DNA from: Luteimonas deserti
Lineage (GTDB): Bacteria > Pseudomonadota > Gammaproteobacteria > Xanthomonadales > Xanthomonadaceae
Direction of reading: 5' to 3'
DNA: 64,000 bases
Assembly (NCBI RefSeq): GCF_013425765.1
Contig: NZ_JACCJZ010000004.1
Location: 62,001-126,000, forward strand
Shown: positions 47,737 through 57,688 of the stretch, piece after piece
How positions within the stretch are numbered: position 1 is the stretch's first letter
Layout: every line of letters begins with the position of its first letter
Notes under the pieces: generated by a model
Seen by the model: the letters and a program-made list of their open reading frames with translations, nothing else
Told to the model about the DNA's origin: nothing
Database searches by the model: none
Position numbers and translations under genes: made by a program

Positions 47737-48315
47737 ATGACCCGAGTCCTTGCCCTGGCTGTATTGGCCGCCGGTCTTCCGCTCGGGGCGCAGGCCGCCG
47801 ACGGTGTCTCGTATACCTATCTGGAAGGCGGCTACTCGGCCAGCAAATCCGACATCGCCCCGGTCAACCGCGAGGTCGACTCGGACGGCTGGTCGATCCG
47901 CGGATCCGCGGCGTTCCATCCCAACTTCCACGTGTTCGGCGATTACACGCGCGAAGGCATCGACGGCAGCGCCTTCGACCGCGACCAGTGGCGTGCCGGC
48001 GTGGGCTACAACCATGCCGTTTCCGACCGGGCCGACCTGCTGACCCGCATCGCCTACCAGCGCCTCGATTTCGGCCAGGGCTTCGATGCCGACGGCTATG
48101 CGGTCGAGGTCGGTGCACGCGGCGTGCTCCTGCCCGCGCTCGAGGGCTATGCGCTGGCCGGCTACGAGGATTACGGCAGCGGCTTCGACAGCGAGTTCTA
48201 CGGCCGCGTCGGCGCGCAGTGGACCTTCACCCCGTCGTTCGGCGTGGCCGGAGACGTCAAGCTGGTCAAGGGTGGTGACACCCAGTGGTTCGTCGGCCCG
48301 CGTCTGCGCTGGTAA
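47737..48315 (+). CDS. Ax21-family outer membrane beta-barrel protein
   Basis: This 192-residue protein has a signal peptide (LALAVLAAGLPLGAQA). A repeating aromatic/polar strand pattern follows (YTYLEGGYSASKSD, HPNFHVFGDYTREG, RIAYQRLDFGQGFDADGYAVEVGARG). It ends in a C-terminal strand with PRLRW, the aromatic end residue used by the BAM complex. It resembles the Ax21/Omp family of Xanthomonas and Stenotrophomonas, described as secreted or outer membrane proteins linked to biofilm. The ATG at 47737 gives the signal. A perfect intrinsic terminator follows 70 bp later, so it is monocistronic. Confidence 0.88.
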   Translation: MTRVLALAVLAAGLPLGAQAADGVSYTYLEGGYSASKSDIAPVNREVDSDGWSIRGSAAFHPNFHVFGDYTREGIDGSAFDRDQWRAGVGYNHAVSDRADLLTRIAYQRLDFGQGFDADGYAVEVGARGVLLPALEGYALAGYEDYGSGFDSEFYGRVGAQWTFTPSFGVAGDVKLVKGGDTQWFVGPRLRW

Positions 48316-48386
48316 CCGCGTCCCCCGTGGCATCCGGTCCGCGCTTCCCCGGCGCGTCCCCTCTCTCCCTCCCGGATGTCGCACCG

Positions 48387-48417
48387 CCCCGGCCTGTCGA
48401 ACAGGCCGGGGTTTTTT
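48387..48417 (+). terminator. Rho-independent terminator of the Ax21-family gene
   Basis: CCCCGGCCTGT (48387-48397), loop CGA and ACAGGCCGGGG (48401-48411) make a perfect 11-bp stem followed by six T residues. Confidence 0.95.
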
Positions 48418-48460
48418 ATGCGCCGGGCGCAGTCCCCGGACGCTGGGCGCAGAACGCAGA

Positions 48461-48482
48461 ACGCCCGGCCGGAGCCGGGCGT
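48461..48482 (-). terminator. Stem-loop downstream of gpsA
   Basis: ACGCCCGGC (48461-48469) pairs perfectly with GCCGGGCGT (48474-48482) around a 4-nt loop, about 28 bp past the gpsA stop. It has no T-tract on the minus strand, so it may protect the mRNA end or aid Rho-dependent termination. Confidence 0.45.
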
Positions 48483-48509
48483 CGCCTGCGACCGGACGCG
48501 GGCGTCGGT

Positions 48510-49523
48510 CTAGCCGAACAGCGCCTCGGAGTATTCGGGTTTCTGTTCCCGGGCCATCAGGCGGGCAAGGCCCTCGGCCGGACTGATCTCGCCGTGCAGG
48601 ACGGCCTGCACGTTGCTGGAGATCGGCAGCTCGATCCCGTGGCGCGTCGCCAAGCGCATGACTTCGTCGGCAGTCTGCACCGACTCCACCACCTGACCGA
48701 TCGCGCGCACCGCGTCTTCGAGCTTTTCGCCGCGCCCGAGGGCGAGACCCAGGCGCCGGTTGCGCGACAGGTCGCCCGAGCAGGTGAGCACCAGATCGCC
48801 GAGGCCGGCGAGGCCCATCAGCGTTTCGGGACGGCCGCCGATCGCCCGGTTGAGCCGCAGCATCTCGTGCAGGCCACGGGTGATCAGGCCGGTCCGGGCA
48901 TTGAGGCCCAGTGCCATGCCATCGGCCGCTCCGGTGGCGACCGCCAGCACGTTCTTCATCGCACCGCCGAGTTCGGCGCCGCGCATGTCGGTGCCGGTGT
49001 AGGCGCGGAAGCTCGGGCCGTGCAGCACGTCGGCAACGACCCGGGCGAAGTCCTCGTCTTCCGACTGCACGGTCACCGCCGTCGGCAGCCCCGACGCGAC
49101 CTCCTTGGCGAACGAGGGGCCGGTGACCACCGCCAGCGGGACATCCGCGCCCACCAGATCACCGGCGACCTCGTGCAGGAACCGCCCCGAGCCCGGCTCG
49201 AAGCCCTTGGTCGCCCAGGCGACGCCCACATCGGCAGGACGCAGCGGCGCCAGCTCGGTGAGCGTCTGGGTGAAGGCGTGCGAGGGCACCACCACCAGCA
49301 CCAACCCGGCACCATCGACGGCGCGGGCGAGGTCGACGGTGGCGCGAAGGCCGTCCGGCAGGGGAATTCCCGGCAGGTAACGCGGATTCTCGTGGCGCCC
49401 GTCGATGGCCTCCACGACCGTCCGGTCACGACCCCACAGCGTGGTGGGGTGCCCGTTGCGGGCGATCAGCGACGCGAGCGCCGTACCCCAGGAGCCCGCG
49501 CCCAGCACCGCGACCGCGGGCAT
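48510..49523 (-). CDS. gpsA: NAD(P)-dependent glycerol-3-phosphate dehydrogenase
   Basis: This 337-residue protein starts [19 protein letters not shown], the Rossmann loop of Gps[18 protein letters not shown], the signature region, and [20 protein letters not shown] follow. It reduces dihydroxyacetone phosphate to sn-glycerol-3-phosphate for phospholipid synthesis in the cytosol. The gene begins 14 bp after secB, preserving the secB-gpsA order of E. coli. A GTG 12 bp upstream is an alternative start. It ends the operon; a stem-loop lies downstream. Confidence 0.96.
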   Translation of the reverse strand: MPAVAVLGAGSWGTALASLIARNGHPTTLWGRDRTVVEAIDGRHENPRYLPGIPLPDGLRATVDLARAVDGAGLVLVVVPSHAFTQTLTELAPLRPADVGVAWATKGFEPGSGRFLHEVAGDLVGADVPLAVVTGPSFAKEVASGLPTAVTVQSEDEDFARVVADVLHGPSFRAYTGTDMRGAELGGAMKNVLAVATGAADGMALGLNARTGLITRGLHEMLRLNRAIGGRPETLMGLAGLGDLVLTCSGDLSRNRRLGLALGRGEKLEDAVRAIGQVVESVQTADEVMRLATRHGIELPISSNVQAVLHGEISPAEGLARLMAREQKPEYSEALFG

Positions 49524-49537
49524 GCCGCCGCTCACGC

Positions 49538-50062
49538 TCAGGCGTTGCCGATCTGGTCGGTCGTGGGCTGCTCGCCCGCCTGCTGCGCGCGCTGGCGCAG
49601 GCCTTCGGCGTACAGCGCGTCGAAGTTGATCGGCTGCAGCAGGAACGGCGGGAAGCCACCGGCCTGGATCAGATCGCCGATCATCTGGCGGGCGTAGGGG
49701 TAGAGCACGTTCGGGCACTGGGTGCCGAGCAGCGCATCGAGGGTGTTGCCGTCGAAACCGGCCAGGCCGAACACGCCGGCCTGCTTCACTTCGGCCACGT
49801 ACACGGTATTCGCGCTGTCCTCGCCCAGGGTGCAGGTCAGGGTGATCGCCAGGACCACTTCGTAGGCATTGTCGCCGACGCGCTGCACGCTCTGGTTGAG
49901 GTTCATGTTGAGCTGCGGCTGTGTCTGCTCGTTGAAGATCGCCGGCGAACGGGGCGACTCGAACGAGACGTCCTTGACGTAGATCTTCTCGACGCTGAAC
50001 TGTGCGCCGGTCTGTGCGGGAGGCGCGCCGTTGGCGCCGTTGATGGCCTGGTCTTCGGACAT
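49538..50062 (-). CDS. secB: Protein-export chaperone SecB
   Basis: This 174-residue acidic protein has [19 protein letters not shown] near its start, then [30 protein letters not shown], and ends with [31 protein letters not shown]. All three are diagnostic of SecB. It keeps secretory precursors unfolded and passes them to SecA as a tetramer. The ATG at 50062 gives the normal length; an in-frame extension to 50281 is not coding. It is followed by gpsA and preceded by a membrane rhodanese, as in the enterobacterial yibN-grxC-secB-gpsA cluster, here without grxC. Confidence 0.96.
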   Translation of the reverse strand: MSEDQAINGANGAPPAQTGAQFSVEKIYVKDVSFESPRSPAIFNEQTQPQLNMNLNQSVQRVGDNAYEVVLAITLTCTLGEDSANTVYVAEVKQAGVFGLAGFDGNTLDALLGTQCPNVLYPYARQMIGDLIQAGGFPPFLLQPINFDALYAEGLRQRAQQAGEQPTTDQIGNA

Positions 50063-50145
50063 GGAATCAAACTCCGGGAATGGGATCGTCGAATTGGGAT
50101 GTGAAGCGGACGGCCGATTATGGCATCGGCCCGGACGGGACGCGG

Positions 50146-50583
50146 TCAGCCGCGGCCCTTGACCAGCGGCAGGTCGGCCTGCTGCCAGCCGCCGATGCCG
50201 CCGTCGAGCACGGAGACGTTCTCGAAACCGGCCTTCTTCAGGCGCTTGGCGGCATCGCCGGCGGTGCTGCCGGTCTTGCACACCAGCACGACCGGAAGGG
50301 CCTTGGCGGCGCCGAGCTGCTTGCTCTCGGGATCGAACTGGCTCATCTGCACGTTCTTGGAGCCGGGGATATGGCCCTTGCCGAAATCCGCGCTGGGGCG
50401 CAGGTCGACCACCAACGCGTTCTCGCGGTTCATCAGGACCGTCAGCTCCGCCGGCCGCAGGGCCTTGAAGCCGCGGAACAGGCGGGCGATCTCGTTGTAG
50501 ATGATCGCCACCGTGAGCACGGCGAGGATCAGCGACAGCATCTGGTTTCGGCCCAGGAAGGCCAGCAGTTCTTCGAAATTCAC
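50146..50583 (-). CDS. Membrane-anchored rhodanese-like protein (YibN type)
   Basis: This 145-residue protein starts at GTG (50583). It has one N-terminal membrane helix ([18 protein letters not shown]) and a rhodanese domain with [19 protein letters not shown] and the active-site loop [10 protein letters not shown] carrying C102. The cysteine is present, so sulfurtransferase activity is possible. E. coli YibN is the equivalent protein next to secB. It lies 83 bp upstream of secB on the same strand. Confidence 0.88.
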   Translation of the reverse strand: MNFEELLAFLGRNQMLSLILAVLTVAIIYNEIARLFRGFKALRPAELTVLMNRENALVVDLRPSADFGKGHIPGSKNVQMSQFDPESKQLGAAKALPVVLVCKTGSTAGDAAKRLKKAGFENVSVLDGGIGGWQQADLPLVKGRG

Positions 50584-50658
50584 GACGGTTCGCGCAGCGT
50601 CAGCGGGCGGCGATTGTCGCATACCGCCGGGCGGCGGCGCCGGCTCGCACCGGTCGGG

Positions 50659-51078
50659 CTATTCGCCGGCCCAGAAGTCCGGCAGGCCCTCGACGTTCCA
50701 CCAGGTCGCCGCCACCGGATCCCAACGCCAACGCTCGTGCAGGCGCAGCGTGCGCTCGGCCATCGTGTGCCGGTTGACCACGCGGACCTCGATCTCGCGG
50801 CTCGCCTCGGTGGCACCCACCTGCGCGCGCAGCTCCCGATACCCGGTGACCTGCACCTGGGCGTAGCGCTCGCGGGACAAGGCATCGAGCGGATGCGCCT
50901 GGCGACGGGCCGGGTCGATCAGCGGCACCGCCGCCTCGACGTCGTTCCAGCGGATCGCGCTGGCCCAGGCGGTCTGGTTGCGTTCGAGCGCATCGCGCTG
51001 CTTGCCGGCACTGGCGCAGCCCGATGCGACCAGCAGCAACGCGAACAGGAGCAGGGTGCCGGTGCGGATCGTGCGCAT
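50659..51078 (-). CDS. Lipoprotein of unknown function next to oleC
   Basis: This 139-residue protein has a lipobox signal (ALLLVASGCAS). A domain of about 115 residues follows, with a helical start (ALERNQTAWASAIRWNDVE) and beta strands that end in WWNVEGLPDFW. The pattern is compatible with an NTF2-like fold, but no family can be named. It is divergent from oleC across 74 bp; a TAGGAT hexamer in that gap may be its -10. Whether it belongs to the ole system is open. Confidence 0.7.
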   Translation of the reverse strand: MRTIRTGTLLLFALLLVASGCASAGKQRDALERNQTAWASAIRWNDVEAAVPLIDPARRQAHPLDALSRERYAQVQVTGYRELRAQVGATEASREIEVRVVNRHTMAERTLRLHERWRWDPVAATWWNVEGLPDFWAGE

Positions 51079-51139
51079 GGACAGGGGCCGGACTGGAGGA
51101 GAACGCCATCCTAGCGGCTGGCCCGCCGCCGCGTCCCGT

Positions 51140-51153
51140 TATCCTGTCGGCGA
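51140..51153 (+). promoter_or_regulatory. Possible -10 element implying a leaderless oleC transcript
   Basis: TATCCT (51140-51145) ends 7 bp before the ATG of oleC, the distance expected between a -10 box and the transcription start. No Shine-Dalgarno precedes this start. Confidence 0.35.
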
Positions 51154-52826
51154 TGCCCACCATTTCCGACCGCGCCACCGAACCCGTCAACATCGCGGCC
51201 GCCCTGCCGCGGCTGGCCCGGGGACAGCCCGCACGCATCGCGATGCGCTGCCCCGGACCCGGCGGCGACTACGGCGACGCCCATACGCTGAGCTACGCCG
51301 CGCTCGACGCACGCAGCGATGCGATCGCTGCCGGCCTCGCCGCGCGCGGCATCGTCCGCGGCACGCGCACGGTGCTGATGGTGCGGCCGACGCCCGAGTT
51401 CTTCCTGGTGATGTTCGCCCTGTTCAAGGCCGGCGCGGTGCCGGTGCTGGTCGATCCGGGCATCGACAAGCGCGCGCTCAAGCAGTGCCTGGACGAGGCG
51501 CAGGCGGAGGCCTTCATCGGGATTCCGCTGGCGCAGGTCGCGCGGGTGCTGCTGCGCTGGGCGACGTCGGCACGCGTGCGCATCACCACCGGGCGCTGGG
51601 CCCTGCTGAGTGACGCGACGCTGGCGGATGTCGAACGCGCGGGCGCAGGCGCCGGGCCGCAACTCGCCGCGACGGCCGGCGACGATGTCGCGGCGATCCT
51701 GTTCACCAGCGGCTCCACCGGGGTGCCCAAGGGCGTGGTCTACCGCCACCGGCATTTCGCCGCGCAGATCGACATGCTGCGCGAGGCGTTCGGCATCGGC
51801 GCCGGCGGCATCGACCTGCCGACTTTTCCACCGTTCGCGCTGTTCGACCCCGCGCTGGGGCTGACTTCGATCATCCCGGACATGGACCCGACCAAGCCAG
51901 CCAAGGCCGACCCGCGCAGGCTGCACGCCGCGATCGAACGCTTCGGCGTCGACCAGCTGTTCGGCTCGCCGGCGTTGATGGGCGTACTCGCACGCGACGG
52001 CACACCGCTGCCGACCTTGCGCCGCGTGACCTCGGCCGGCGCGCCGGTGCCGCCGGACACGGTCGCGAGGATCCTCGATCTGCTGCCCGACGACGCCCGC
52101 TTCTGGACGCCGTACGGCGCCACCGAATGCCTGCCGGTCGCGGTGATCGAAGGCCGCGAGCTGCTGCAATTGCGTACGCGCACAGAGCATGGCGCCGGCA
52201 CCTGCGTCGGCCGCCCGGTGCCGCCCAACGAGGTGCGCATCATCCGGGTCGACGACGACGCGATTCCCACGTGGTCCGATGCGCTGTGCGTGCCCGGCAC
52301 GCAGGTCGGCGAGATCACCGTCGCCGGGCCCAGCGCCACCGACACCTACTTCAACCGCGATGCGCAGACGCGCTTGGCGAAGATCACCGAGACCCTGCCC
52401 GACGGCCGCACGCGCATCGTCCACCGCATGGGCGACCTCGGCTACTTCGATGCCGAAGGCCGGCTGTGGTTCTGCGGCCGCAAGGGCCATCGCGTCGTCA
52501 CGGCCACCGGCACGCTGTGCACCGAACAGGTCGAGCCGGTGTTCAACGTGCACCCCGAGGTGCGGCGCACGGCGCTGGTGGGTGTCGGTGCGAAGGGCGC
52601 GCAGATGCCGGTGCTGTGTGTGGAGCTGGAGGCCGGTGTCGCGAAGACCGAACAGGCGCGCATCGCCGACGAGCTGCGGCACATCGGCGAAGGCTTCGTC
52701 CACACCGGGCGCATCGAGCGCGTGCTGTTCCATCCGGGCTTCCCGGTCGACATCCGCCACAATGCCAAGATCGGCCGCGAGACGCTGGCCGTCTGGGCGG
52801 CGAAACACGCGCAGGACTTCGCATGA
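51153..52826 (+). CDS. oleC: OleC AMP-dependent beta-lactone synthetase
   Basis: This 557-residue ANL-superfamily enzyme has the P-loop [19 protein letters not shown], the [14 protein letters not shown] core and the late [20 protein letters not shown] hinge. In the olefin pathway it adenylates the beta-hydroxyacid and closes a beta-lactone. The pathway role follows from its overlap with oleD and the presence of oleA and oleB in the window. The start at 51153 is set by the conserved N-terminus ([11 protein letters not shown]) and a -10-like box. Its stop overlaps oleD by 4 bp (ATGA). Confidence 0.93.
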   Translation: MPTISDRATEPVNIAAALPRLARGQPARIAMRCPGPGGDYGDAHTLSYAALDARSDAIAAGLAARGIVRGTRTVLMVRPTPEFFLVMFALFKAGAVPVLVDPGIDKRALKQCLDEAQAEAFIGIPLAQVARVLLRWATSARVRITTGRWALLSDATLADVERAGAGAGPQLAATAGDDVAAILFTSGSTGVPKGVVYRHRHFAAQIDMLREAFGIGAGGIDLPTFPPFALFDPALGLTSIIPDMDPTKPAKADPRRLHAAIERFGVDQLFGSPALMGVLARDGTPLPTLRRVTSAGAPVPPDTVARILDLLPDDARFWTPYGATECLPVAVIEGRELLQLRTRTEHGAGTCVGRPVPPNEVRIIRVDDDAIPTWSDALCVPGTQVGEITVAGPSATDTYFNRDAQTRLAKITETLPDGRTRIVHRMGDLGYFDAEGRLWFCGRKGHRVVTATGTLCTEQVEPVFNVHPEVRRTALVGVGAKGAQMPVLCVELEAGVAKTEQARIADELRHIGEGFVHTGRIERVLFHPGFPVDIRHNAKIGRETLAVWAAKHAQDFA

Positions 52827-53824
52827 ATCTTCTCGTCACCGGCGGCGGCGGCTTCCTCGGCCAGGCGCTGTGCCGCGGCCTCGTCGAACGCGGCCATGCC
52901 GTCACCAGCTTCAACCGCGGGCATTACCCCGAGCTCGACGCACTCGGCGTGCGCCAGGTGCGCGGTGATCTCGCCGATGCGGACGCGGTGCGCGCTGCCG
53001 CGCTGGGCATGGATGCGGTCTTCCACAACGCGGCCAAGGCCGGCGCCTGGGGCAGCTACGAGAGTTATCACCTGGCCAATGTGGTCGGCACGCAGAACGT
53101 GCTGGATGCCTGCCGCGCGCACGGCATCGGCCGGCTGGTCTACACCTCGACGCCCAGCGTGACCCACCGGGCCACGCATCCGGTCGAAGGCGGCACCGCC
53201 GACACCGTGCCGTACGGCGAGGGCTTCAAGGCGCCGTACGCGACGACCAAGAAGATCGCCGAACAGGCGGTGCTCGCGGCCAACGGGCCCGACCTCGCGA
53301 CGGTCGCCCTGCGACCGCGGTTGATCTGGGGCCCGGGCGACCAGCAACTGCTGCCGCGCCTGGTCGAGCGCGCGCGGGCCGGGCGGCTGCGCTTCGTCGG
53401 CGACGGCGGGAACCGCATCGACACGACCTACATCGACAACGCCGCGCAGGCACACTTCGACGCGTTCGAGCATCTGGCGCCGGGAGCGGCCTGCGCGGGA
53501 CGGGCCTATTTCATCAGCAACGGCGAGCCGATGGCGGTGCGCGAAATCGTCAACGCCTTGCTGGCCGCAGCCGGCGCGCCACAGGTGGAGAAGACGATTC
53601 CGTTCGCCGCGGCCTATGCGATCGGCGCGGTCTGCGAAGCCGCATGGCCGTTGCTCGGTCTGAAGGGCGAGCCGCCGATGACGCGCTTTCTCGCCGAGCA
53701 GCTGAGCACGACGCACTGGTACGACATGGCGCCGGCGACGCGCGACTTCGGCTACGTGCCGCGCGTGCGCACGGCAGACGGCCTGCGCCGTCTCGAGGCT
53801 GCACGCAAGGCAGCACGCGGCTGA
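52823..53824 (+). CDS. oleD: OleD NADPH-dependent beta-ketoacid reductase
   Basis: This 333-residue extended SDR has the Rossmann loop [20 protein letters not shown] with the catalytic Ser/Thr region, and the Tyr-Lys pair in [12 protein letters not shown]. OleD reduces the OleA product to a beta-hydroxyacid before OleC closes the lactone. The overlapping start (ATGA with oleC) shows translational coupling. It resembles 3-beta-hydroxysteroid dehydrogenases, the usual automatic label for OleD. The next 268 bp hold no gene. Confidence 0.93.
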   Translation: MNLLVTGGGGFLGQALCRGLVERGHAVTSFNRGHYPELDALGVRQVRGDLADADAVRAAALGMDAVFHNAAKAGAWGSYESYHLANVVGTQNVLDACRAHGIGRLVYTSTPSVTHRATHPVEGGTADTVPYGEGFKAPYATTKKIAEQAVLAANGPDLATVALRPRLIWGPGDQQLLPRLVERARAGRLRFVGDGGNRIDTTYIDNAAQAHFDAFEHLAPGAACAGRAYFISNGEPMAVREIVNALLAAAGAPQVEKTIPFAAAYAIGAVCEAAWPLLGLKGEPPMTRFLAEQLSTTHWYDMAPATRDFGYVPRVRTADGLRRLEAARKAARG

Positions 53825-54092
53825 CGCGACGCGTGGATGCGCACGATCGTCGCAGCCGCTCGTCGGATCGCCCCGCACGTTTCCGCATTGGGTTCGCGTG
53901 CAGCGCGCCTAGTGATGCCGCAGGTGCGCGTGTGTACGGTCCATGCGTAGGCAGGTCGGGCGCTCTATTCACATGGAAATCACTCTGCTGAAAAGGGGGC
54001 TGACGGGTGATCTCGTCGTCACCTGATCGCGACCTGACTGCGCATACGGTGTGCCCACCGCCGTTCTCGGCCGCTTCCACGGAGACCGCACC

Positions 54093-54251
54093 ATGCTCAG
54101 ATACGCCGTCATTTTCCTCGTCATCGCGATCATCGCCGCCGTTCTCGGCTTCAGCGGTGTGGCCGGCGCTGCAACCAACATCGCCTGGATCCTGTTCGTG
54201 GTGTTCCTGATCCTGGCCGTGATCTCCATGCTGCGTGGCCGCGGACCGTAA
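54093..54251 (+). CDS. DUF1328 (YtjA-like) small membrane protein
   Basis: This 52-residue protein consists of two hydrophobic helices: [20 protein letters not shown] and [18 protein letters not shown], ending MLRGRGP. That is the full DUF1328 family pattern. Its function is not established, although relatives are stress-induced. The ATG at 54093 is preceded by CGGAGACCGC. A strong terminator follows 25 bp after the stop, so it is a single-gene unit. A decayed copy lies just beyond that terminator. Confidence 0.9.
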   Translation: MLRYAVIFLVIAIIAAVLGFSGVAGAATNIAWILFVVFLILAVISMLRGRGP

Positions 54252-54276
54252 CGTTCCAGCGTCTGTGGCACGTTCG

Positions 54277-54308
54277 ACGCCCGCCGTTTCGGCGGGCGTT
54301 TTTTTTTG
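54277..54308 (+). terminator. Rho-independent terminator of the DUF1328 gene
   Basis: ACGCCCGCC (54277-54285), loop GTTTC and GGCGGGCGT (54291-54299) form a 9-bp stem, followed by a long T run. Confidence 0.93.
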
Positions 54309-54379
54309 CGCGCGGGTGGCTCCGGGCCTCGTGGCCTTCGACCCCACCCGGGATTTCGACATCCGCAGTCGCAATCGAC

Positions 54380-54495
54380 GTGTCCGTTGCAGACCTCCCC
54401 GTATCCCGGTCGCGACGGCGACGCTGGTGTTCAACGGAGTGGCAGCGCCGCGACGAACATCGCGTGGATTCCGGTCCCGTGTCTGCTCGGCGGTG
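54380..54495 (+). pseudogene. Decayed DUF1328 copy
   Basis: Between about 54380 and 54495 one frame reads LVFNGVA and, after a frame shift, the next reads [11 protein letters not shown]. These match GFSGVA and [11 protein letters not shown] of the intact gene 300 bp upstream. The fragment has no proper start and its C-terminus is lost. It is a degenerate tandem duplicate. Limits are approximate. Confidence 0.6.
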
Positions 54496-54592
54496 GTCGC
54501 CCGGCGCGGTGGCACTCGTGCCCTGCCTGTCGATGTGGCGGGCATGCGGGGCCGCTTCCCGGGAGACCTCACAGACCCAACGGTCTACGACC

Positions 54593-54605
54593 TACAATGC
54601 CGCCA
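54593..54605 (+). promoter_or_regulatory. Possible -10 element implying a leaderless ubiJ transcript
   Basis: TACAAT (54593-54598), one base from the sigma-70 consensus, ends 6 bp before the ubiJ ATG. Transcription would begin at the start codon. Confidence 0.4.
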
Positions 54606-55246
54606 TGGCCGGATTTCCATCACCCTTCGCAGCGCTCAAGCCGATTGCCGGGCGCGCGCTCGAAACCGCGCTCAATCGCGCGCTGGCGCTCGACGCCGAA
54701 ACGCGGTTCGCACTGGCCGGACTCGACGGCCAGCGCATCGCGCTGACCCTCGCCTCGCCGCCGCTGGCGCTGGAACTGCGTGTCGAAGGTGAGCGCCTGC
54801 GGGTGGGCCCGGTCGACGAGGCCAGCGAACCCGATCTCGCGGTCCGCACGACACTGGCAGGCATGCTGTCGCAGCTGCCGTTCCTGCGCCGCGACGACGC
54901 GCCTCCGATCGGCAAGGTGCGGGTGTCGGGTGACGCCGAACTCGCACGCCGCCTGCAGACGCTCGCCGCGCGGTTCGATCCCGACTGGCAGCTGCCGTTC
55001 GTGTCGGTCTTCGGCGAGGTCATCGGGGTGCAGGGGGCCAATGCCTTCGCCGCGGCGCTGCGCCAGGCGCAGGGGCTCGGGCGTACGGTCGTGGAGAGCG
55101 CGGTCGATTACGTCACCGAGGAGTCGCGCGACGTGGTGCCACGCGCCGAGCTCGACGCCTTCCACGACGACGTCGACACCCTGCGCGACGATGTCGAGCG
55201 TCTGTCCGTACGCGTCTCCCGGTTGACCCGCGGTCCGGCCGCATGA
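54605..55246 (+). CDS. ubiJ: Ubiquinone biosynthesis accessory factor UbiJ (SCP2-like)
   Basis: This 213-residue protein has an SCP2 sterol-carrier-like domain (about 15-115; [19 protein letters not shown]-like [14 protein letters not shown]). Its C-terminal helix ([22 protein letters not shown]) predicts a coiled coil. UbiJ holds hydrophobic ubiquinone intermediates within the soluble Ubi complex. It lies 10 bp before ubiB, as in other gammaproteobacteria, although ubiE is not adjacent here. The start at 54605 matches the family N-terminus. Confidence 0.88.
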   Translation: MAGFPSPFAALKPIAGRALETALNRALALDAETRFALAGLDGQRIALTLASPPLALELRVEGERLRVGPVDEASEPDLAVRTTLAGMLSQLPFLRRDDAPPIGKVRVSGDAELARRLQTLAARFDPDWQLPFVSVFGEVIGVQGANAFAAALRQAQGLGRTVVESAVDYVTEESRDVVPRAELDAFHDDVDTLRDDVERLSVRVSRLTRGPAA

Positions 55247-55256
55247 GGTCTGCCGG

Positions 55257-56924
55257 ATGAAGGGCGTGGTCCGCGCCTCGCGCATCGGCCGGGTCCTGCT
55301 GCGCTATCGACTGGACGATCTGCTCGACGGGACGCCCGCCGAGCGCTGGCTGCGTCTGGCCCGCCCGTTCGTACCGCGCGCCTCGGCCGACATTGCCGCG
55401 CAGTCGCGGGGCGCCCGCCTGCGCCTGGCCCTGCAGGAGCTGGGCCCGATCTTCGTGAAGTTCGGGCAGATCCTGTCCACCCGCCGCGACCTGGTGCCAC
55501 CCGACATCGTCGACGACCTGTCGCTGCTGCAGGACAGCGTGCAGCCCTTCGACGGCGCGGCGGCCCAGGCGATCGTCGAGCGCGAGCTCGGCATGCCGAT
55601 CGACCAGGCGTTTCTCGCGTTCGATCCGGTCCCCCTGGCCTCGGCCTCGATCGCGCAGGTGCACGCCGCGACGCTCGCCGGCGCCGACGGGCAGCCGGCG
55701 CGCGAGGTCGTGGTGAAGGTGCTGCGGCCGACGATCGAGAAGCAGATCGCCGCCGATGTCGCGCTGCTCAACAATCTCGCCGCGCTGGTCGAGCGCACGC
55801 ATCCGCGCGCCGACAAGATCCGCCCGCGCGAGGTGGTGGCCGAGATCGAGAACACGCTCGCGGCCGAACTCGACCTGCAGCGCGAAGGCGCCAATGCCTC
55901 GGTGCTGCGCCGGTTCTGGACCGGCTCGCAGGATCTCTACGTGCCCGCGCCGGTCTGGGAGCGCACCACCCAGCGCGTGCTCACGCTCGAGCGCGTGCAC
56001 GGCATTCCCAGCGACGACATCTCGGCCCTCGACGCCGCCGGCATCGACCGCAAGGCGCTCGCGGCCAAGGGCGTGCGCGTGTTCTACACGCAGGTGTTCC
56101 GCGACAATTTCTTCCACGCCGACGCCCATGCCGGCAACATCTGGGTCGACCCGGACCGCACGACCAATCCGCGCTTCATCGCGCTGGATTTCGGCATCAT
56201 GGGCCAGCTCTCGCGCGAGGATCAGTACTACCTCGCCGAGAATTTCATGGCGATCTTCCGCCAGGACTACCGGCGCATCGCCGAGCTGCACATCCAGGCG
56301 GGCTGGATGCCCGCGCACCTGCGCATCGACGAACTCGAAGCCGCCGTGCGTTCCGTGTGCGAGCCGTACTTCACCCGGCCGCTGTCGGAAATCTCGCTCG
56401 GCGAAGTGCTCGGCAAACTGTTCCGCACAGCCCAGCGTTATCAGCTGACGCTGCAGCCGCAGCTGATCCTGCTGCAGAAGACGCTGCTGAGCATCGAGGG
56501 CATCGGCCGCCTGCTCGATCCCAAGCTCGACATCTGGGCGGTCGCGCGGCCGGTGCTCGAACGCATCCTGGTCGAGCGCTACAGCCCGCAGCGTCTCGGC
56601 CGCGAGTTCCGCGACCGGCTGCCGGAGCTGATCACACAGGCCCCGGACATGCCGCGGCTGCTGCATGGCTGGCTCAGGCAGCAGGTCGAAGGCCGCCACG
56701 AACTGCGCATGCGCTCGGACGATCTGGCCGCGCTCACCGCGACGATGCAGGGCATGCAGAAGCGCGTGGTCGCCGCGATCCTGGGCGTCGGCCTGCTGAT
56801 CGTCGCCGCGGTGCTGTATGCGCTCGAAGCCGGCGGGCCGACGCTGCTCGGGCTGCCGGTGGCGACCTGGGTGGCGGGCGTGGGTGGATTGTGGGCATTG
56901 CTGGCGGCGTGGCCGCGGCGCTAG
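55257..56924 (+). CDS. ubiB: UbiB atypical kinase-like ubiquinone biosynthesis protein
   Basis: This 555-residue protein has the ABC1/UbiB KxGQ motif at 68-71 ([14 protein letters not shown]), the alanine-rich loop [11 protein letters not shown], the VVKVLRP lysine strand and [14 protein letters not shown] with the metal and catalytic residues. Two membrane helices at the C-terminus (about 500-555) anchor it in the inner membrane. UbiB is an ATPase needed for ubiquinone production. It begins 10 bp after ubiJ, which makes the two an operon. All family motifs are intact. Confidence 0.95.
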   Translation: MKGVVRASRIGRVLLRYRLDDLLDGTPAERWLRLARPFVPRASADIAAQSRGARLRLALQELGPIFVKFGQILSTRRDLVPPDIVDDLSLLQDSVQPFDGAAAQAIVERELGMPIDQAFLAFDPVPLASASIAQVHAATLAGADGQPAREVVVKVLRPTIEKQIAADVALLNNLAALVERTHPRADKIRPREVVAEIENTLAAELDLQREGANASVLRRFWTGSQDLYVPAPVWERTTQRVLTLERVHGIPSDDISALDAAGIDRKALAAKGVRVFYTQVFRDNFFHADAHAGNIWVDPDRTTNPRFIALDFGIMGQLSREDQYYLAENFMAIFRQDYRRIAELHIQAGWMPAHLRIDELEAAVRSVCEPYFTRPLSEISLGEVLGKLFRTAQRYQLTLQPQLILLQKTLLSIEGIGRLLDPKLDIWAVARPVLERILVERYSPQRLGREFRDRLPELITQAPDMPRLLHGWLRQQVEGRHELRMRSDDLAALTATMQGMQKRVVAAILGVGLLIVAAVLYALEAGGPTLLGLPVATWVAGVGGLWALLAAWPRR

Positions 56925-56983
56925 CGGCGTTGTTCGCATAGGTTGGTGTTGAGCATCATTTCCCGGAGCAGCGGGCGAGCCTG

Positions 56984-57042
<59 letters not shown>

Positions 57043-57197
57043 GAGAAATGACAGGTCTGCGCGCTCACCAGACCCGAAGGGCGGCGGGCATGGATGCCCG
57101 CCGTTTTCCGACCGAGGCAGGATGCCGAGTCGGAAAATCCCGGAACGACTGACGCGCCGGGTTCGCTTTGTCGGGGGATCGTTTTTCTTTGGTTCCG

Positions 57198-57223
57198 TTT
57201 CTTTTGTCGATTGACAAAAGAAA
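57198..57223. repeat. Perfect 11-bp hairpin in the left arm
   Basis: TTTCTTTTGTC (57198-57208) and GACAAAAGAAA (57213-57223) pair perfectly around GATT. Confidence 0.8.
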
Positions 57224-57364
57224 TGAACTCGGCCGCGTCAGCGGACGAAAGCATTTGATTTCGCTTCGGAAGGCGCTGAAGACCAAATCGCCGGGGGTGC
57301 TGGCCTACTCGATACCTAAGAAGGGCCAGTACAGGGCTTCCACTCGCCTGTCGGCGAGCGGGTC

Positions 57365-57392
57365 ACTTTTCTTTGCTGGCCCAAAGAAAAGT
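57365..57392. repeat. Perfect 11-bp hairpin in the right arm
   Basis: ACTTTTCTTTG (57365-57375) and CAAAGAAAAGT (57382-57392) pair perfectly around a 6-nt loop. Confidence 0.8.
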
Positions 57393-57544
57393 AACCAAAA
57401 GAAACGGCCTCCCCGACGAAGCTCACCCGGCCATTCGTTCGTTCCGGGATTTTCCGACTCGGCATCCTGCCTCGGTCGAAAAACGCCGCCCATCCATGGG
57501 CGGCGCCCTCCGGGTCTTGCCAGTGCGCGGGCACGTCATTTTTT

Positions 57545-57590
57545 GGCAACGGCAACGGCAACGGCAACGGTAACTGCAACTGCAACTGCC
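57545..57590 (+). repeat. Hexanucleotide tract, right border
   Basis: GGCAAC repeated four times, then GGTAAC and TGCAAC units. In reverse complement it is a GTTGCC/GTTGCA tract, a mirror of the left border. Confidence 0.85.
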
Positions 57591-57688
57591 GCAGATAGAA
57601 CGACTGCGCTCGGCGACGGTGCACAGCAACCGCAGGCCAAGCGACGCACTCCACGTCGCATCCGGCATCAGGCCGTTGGATCGAACGA

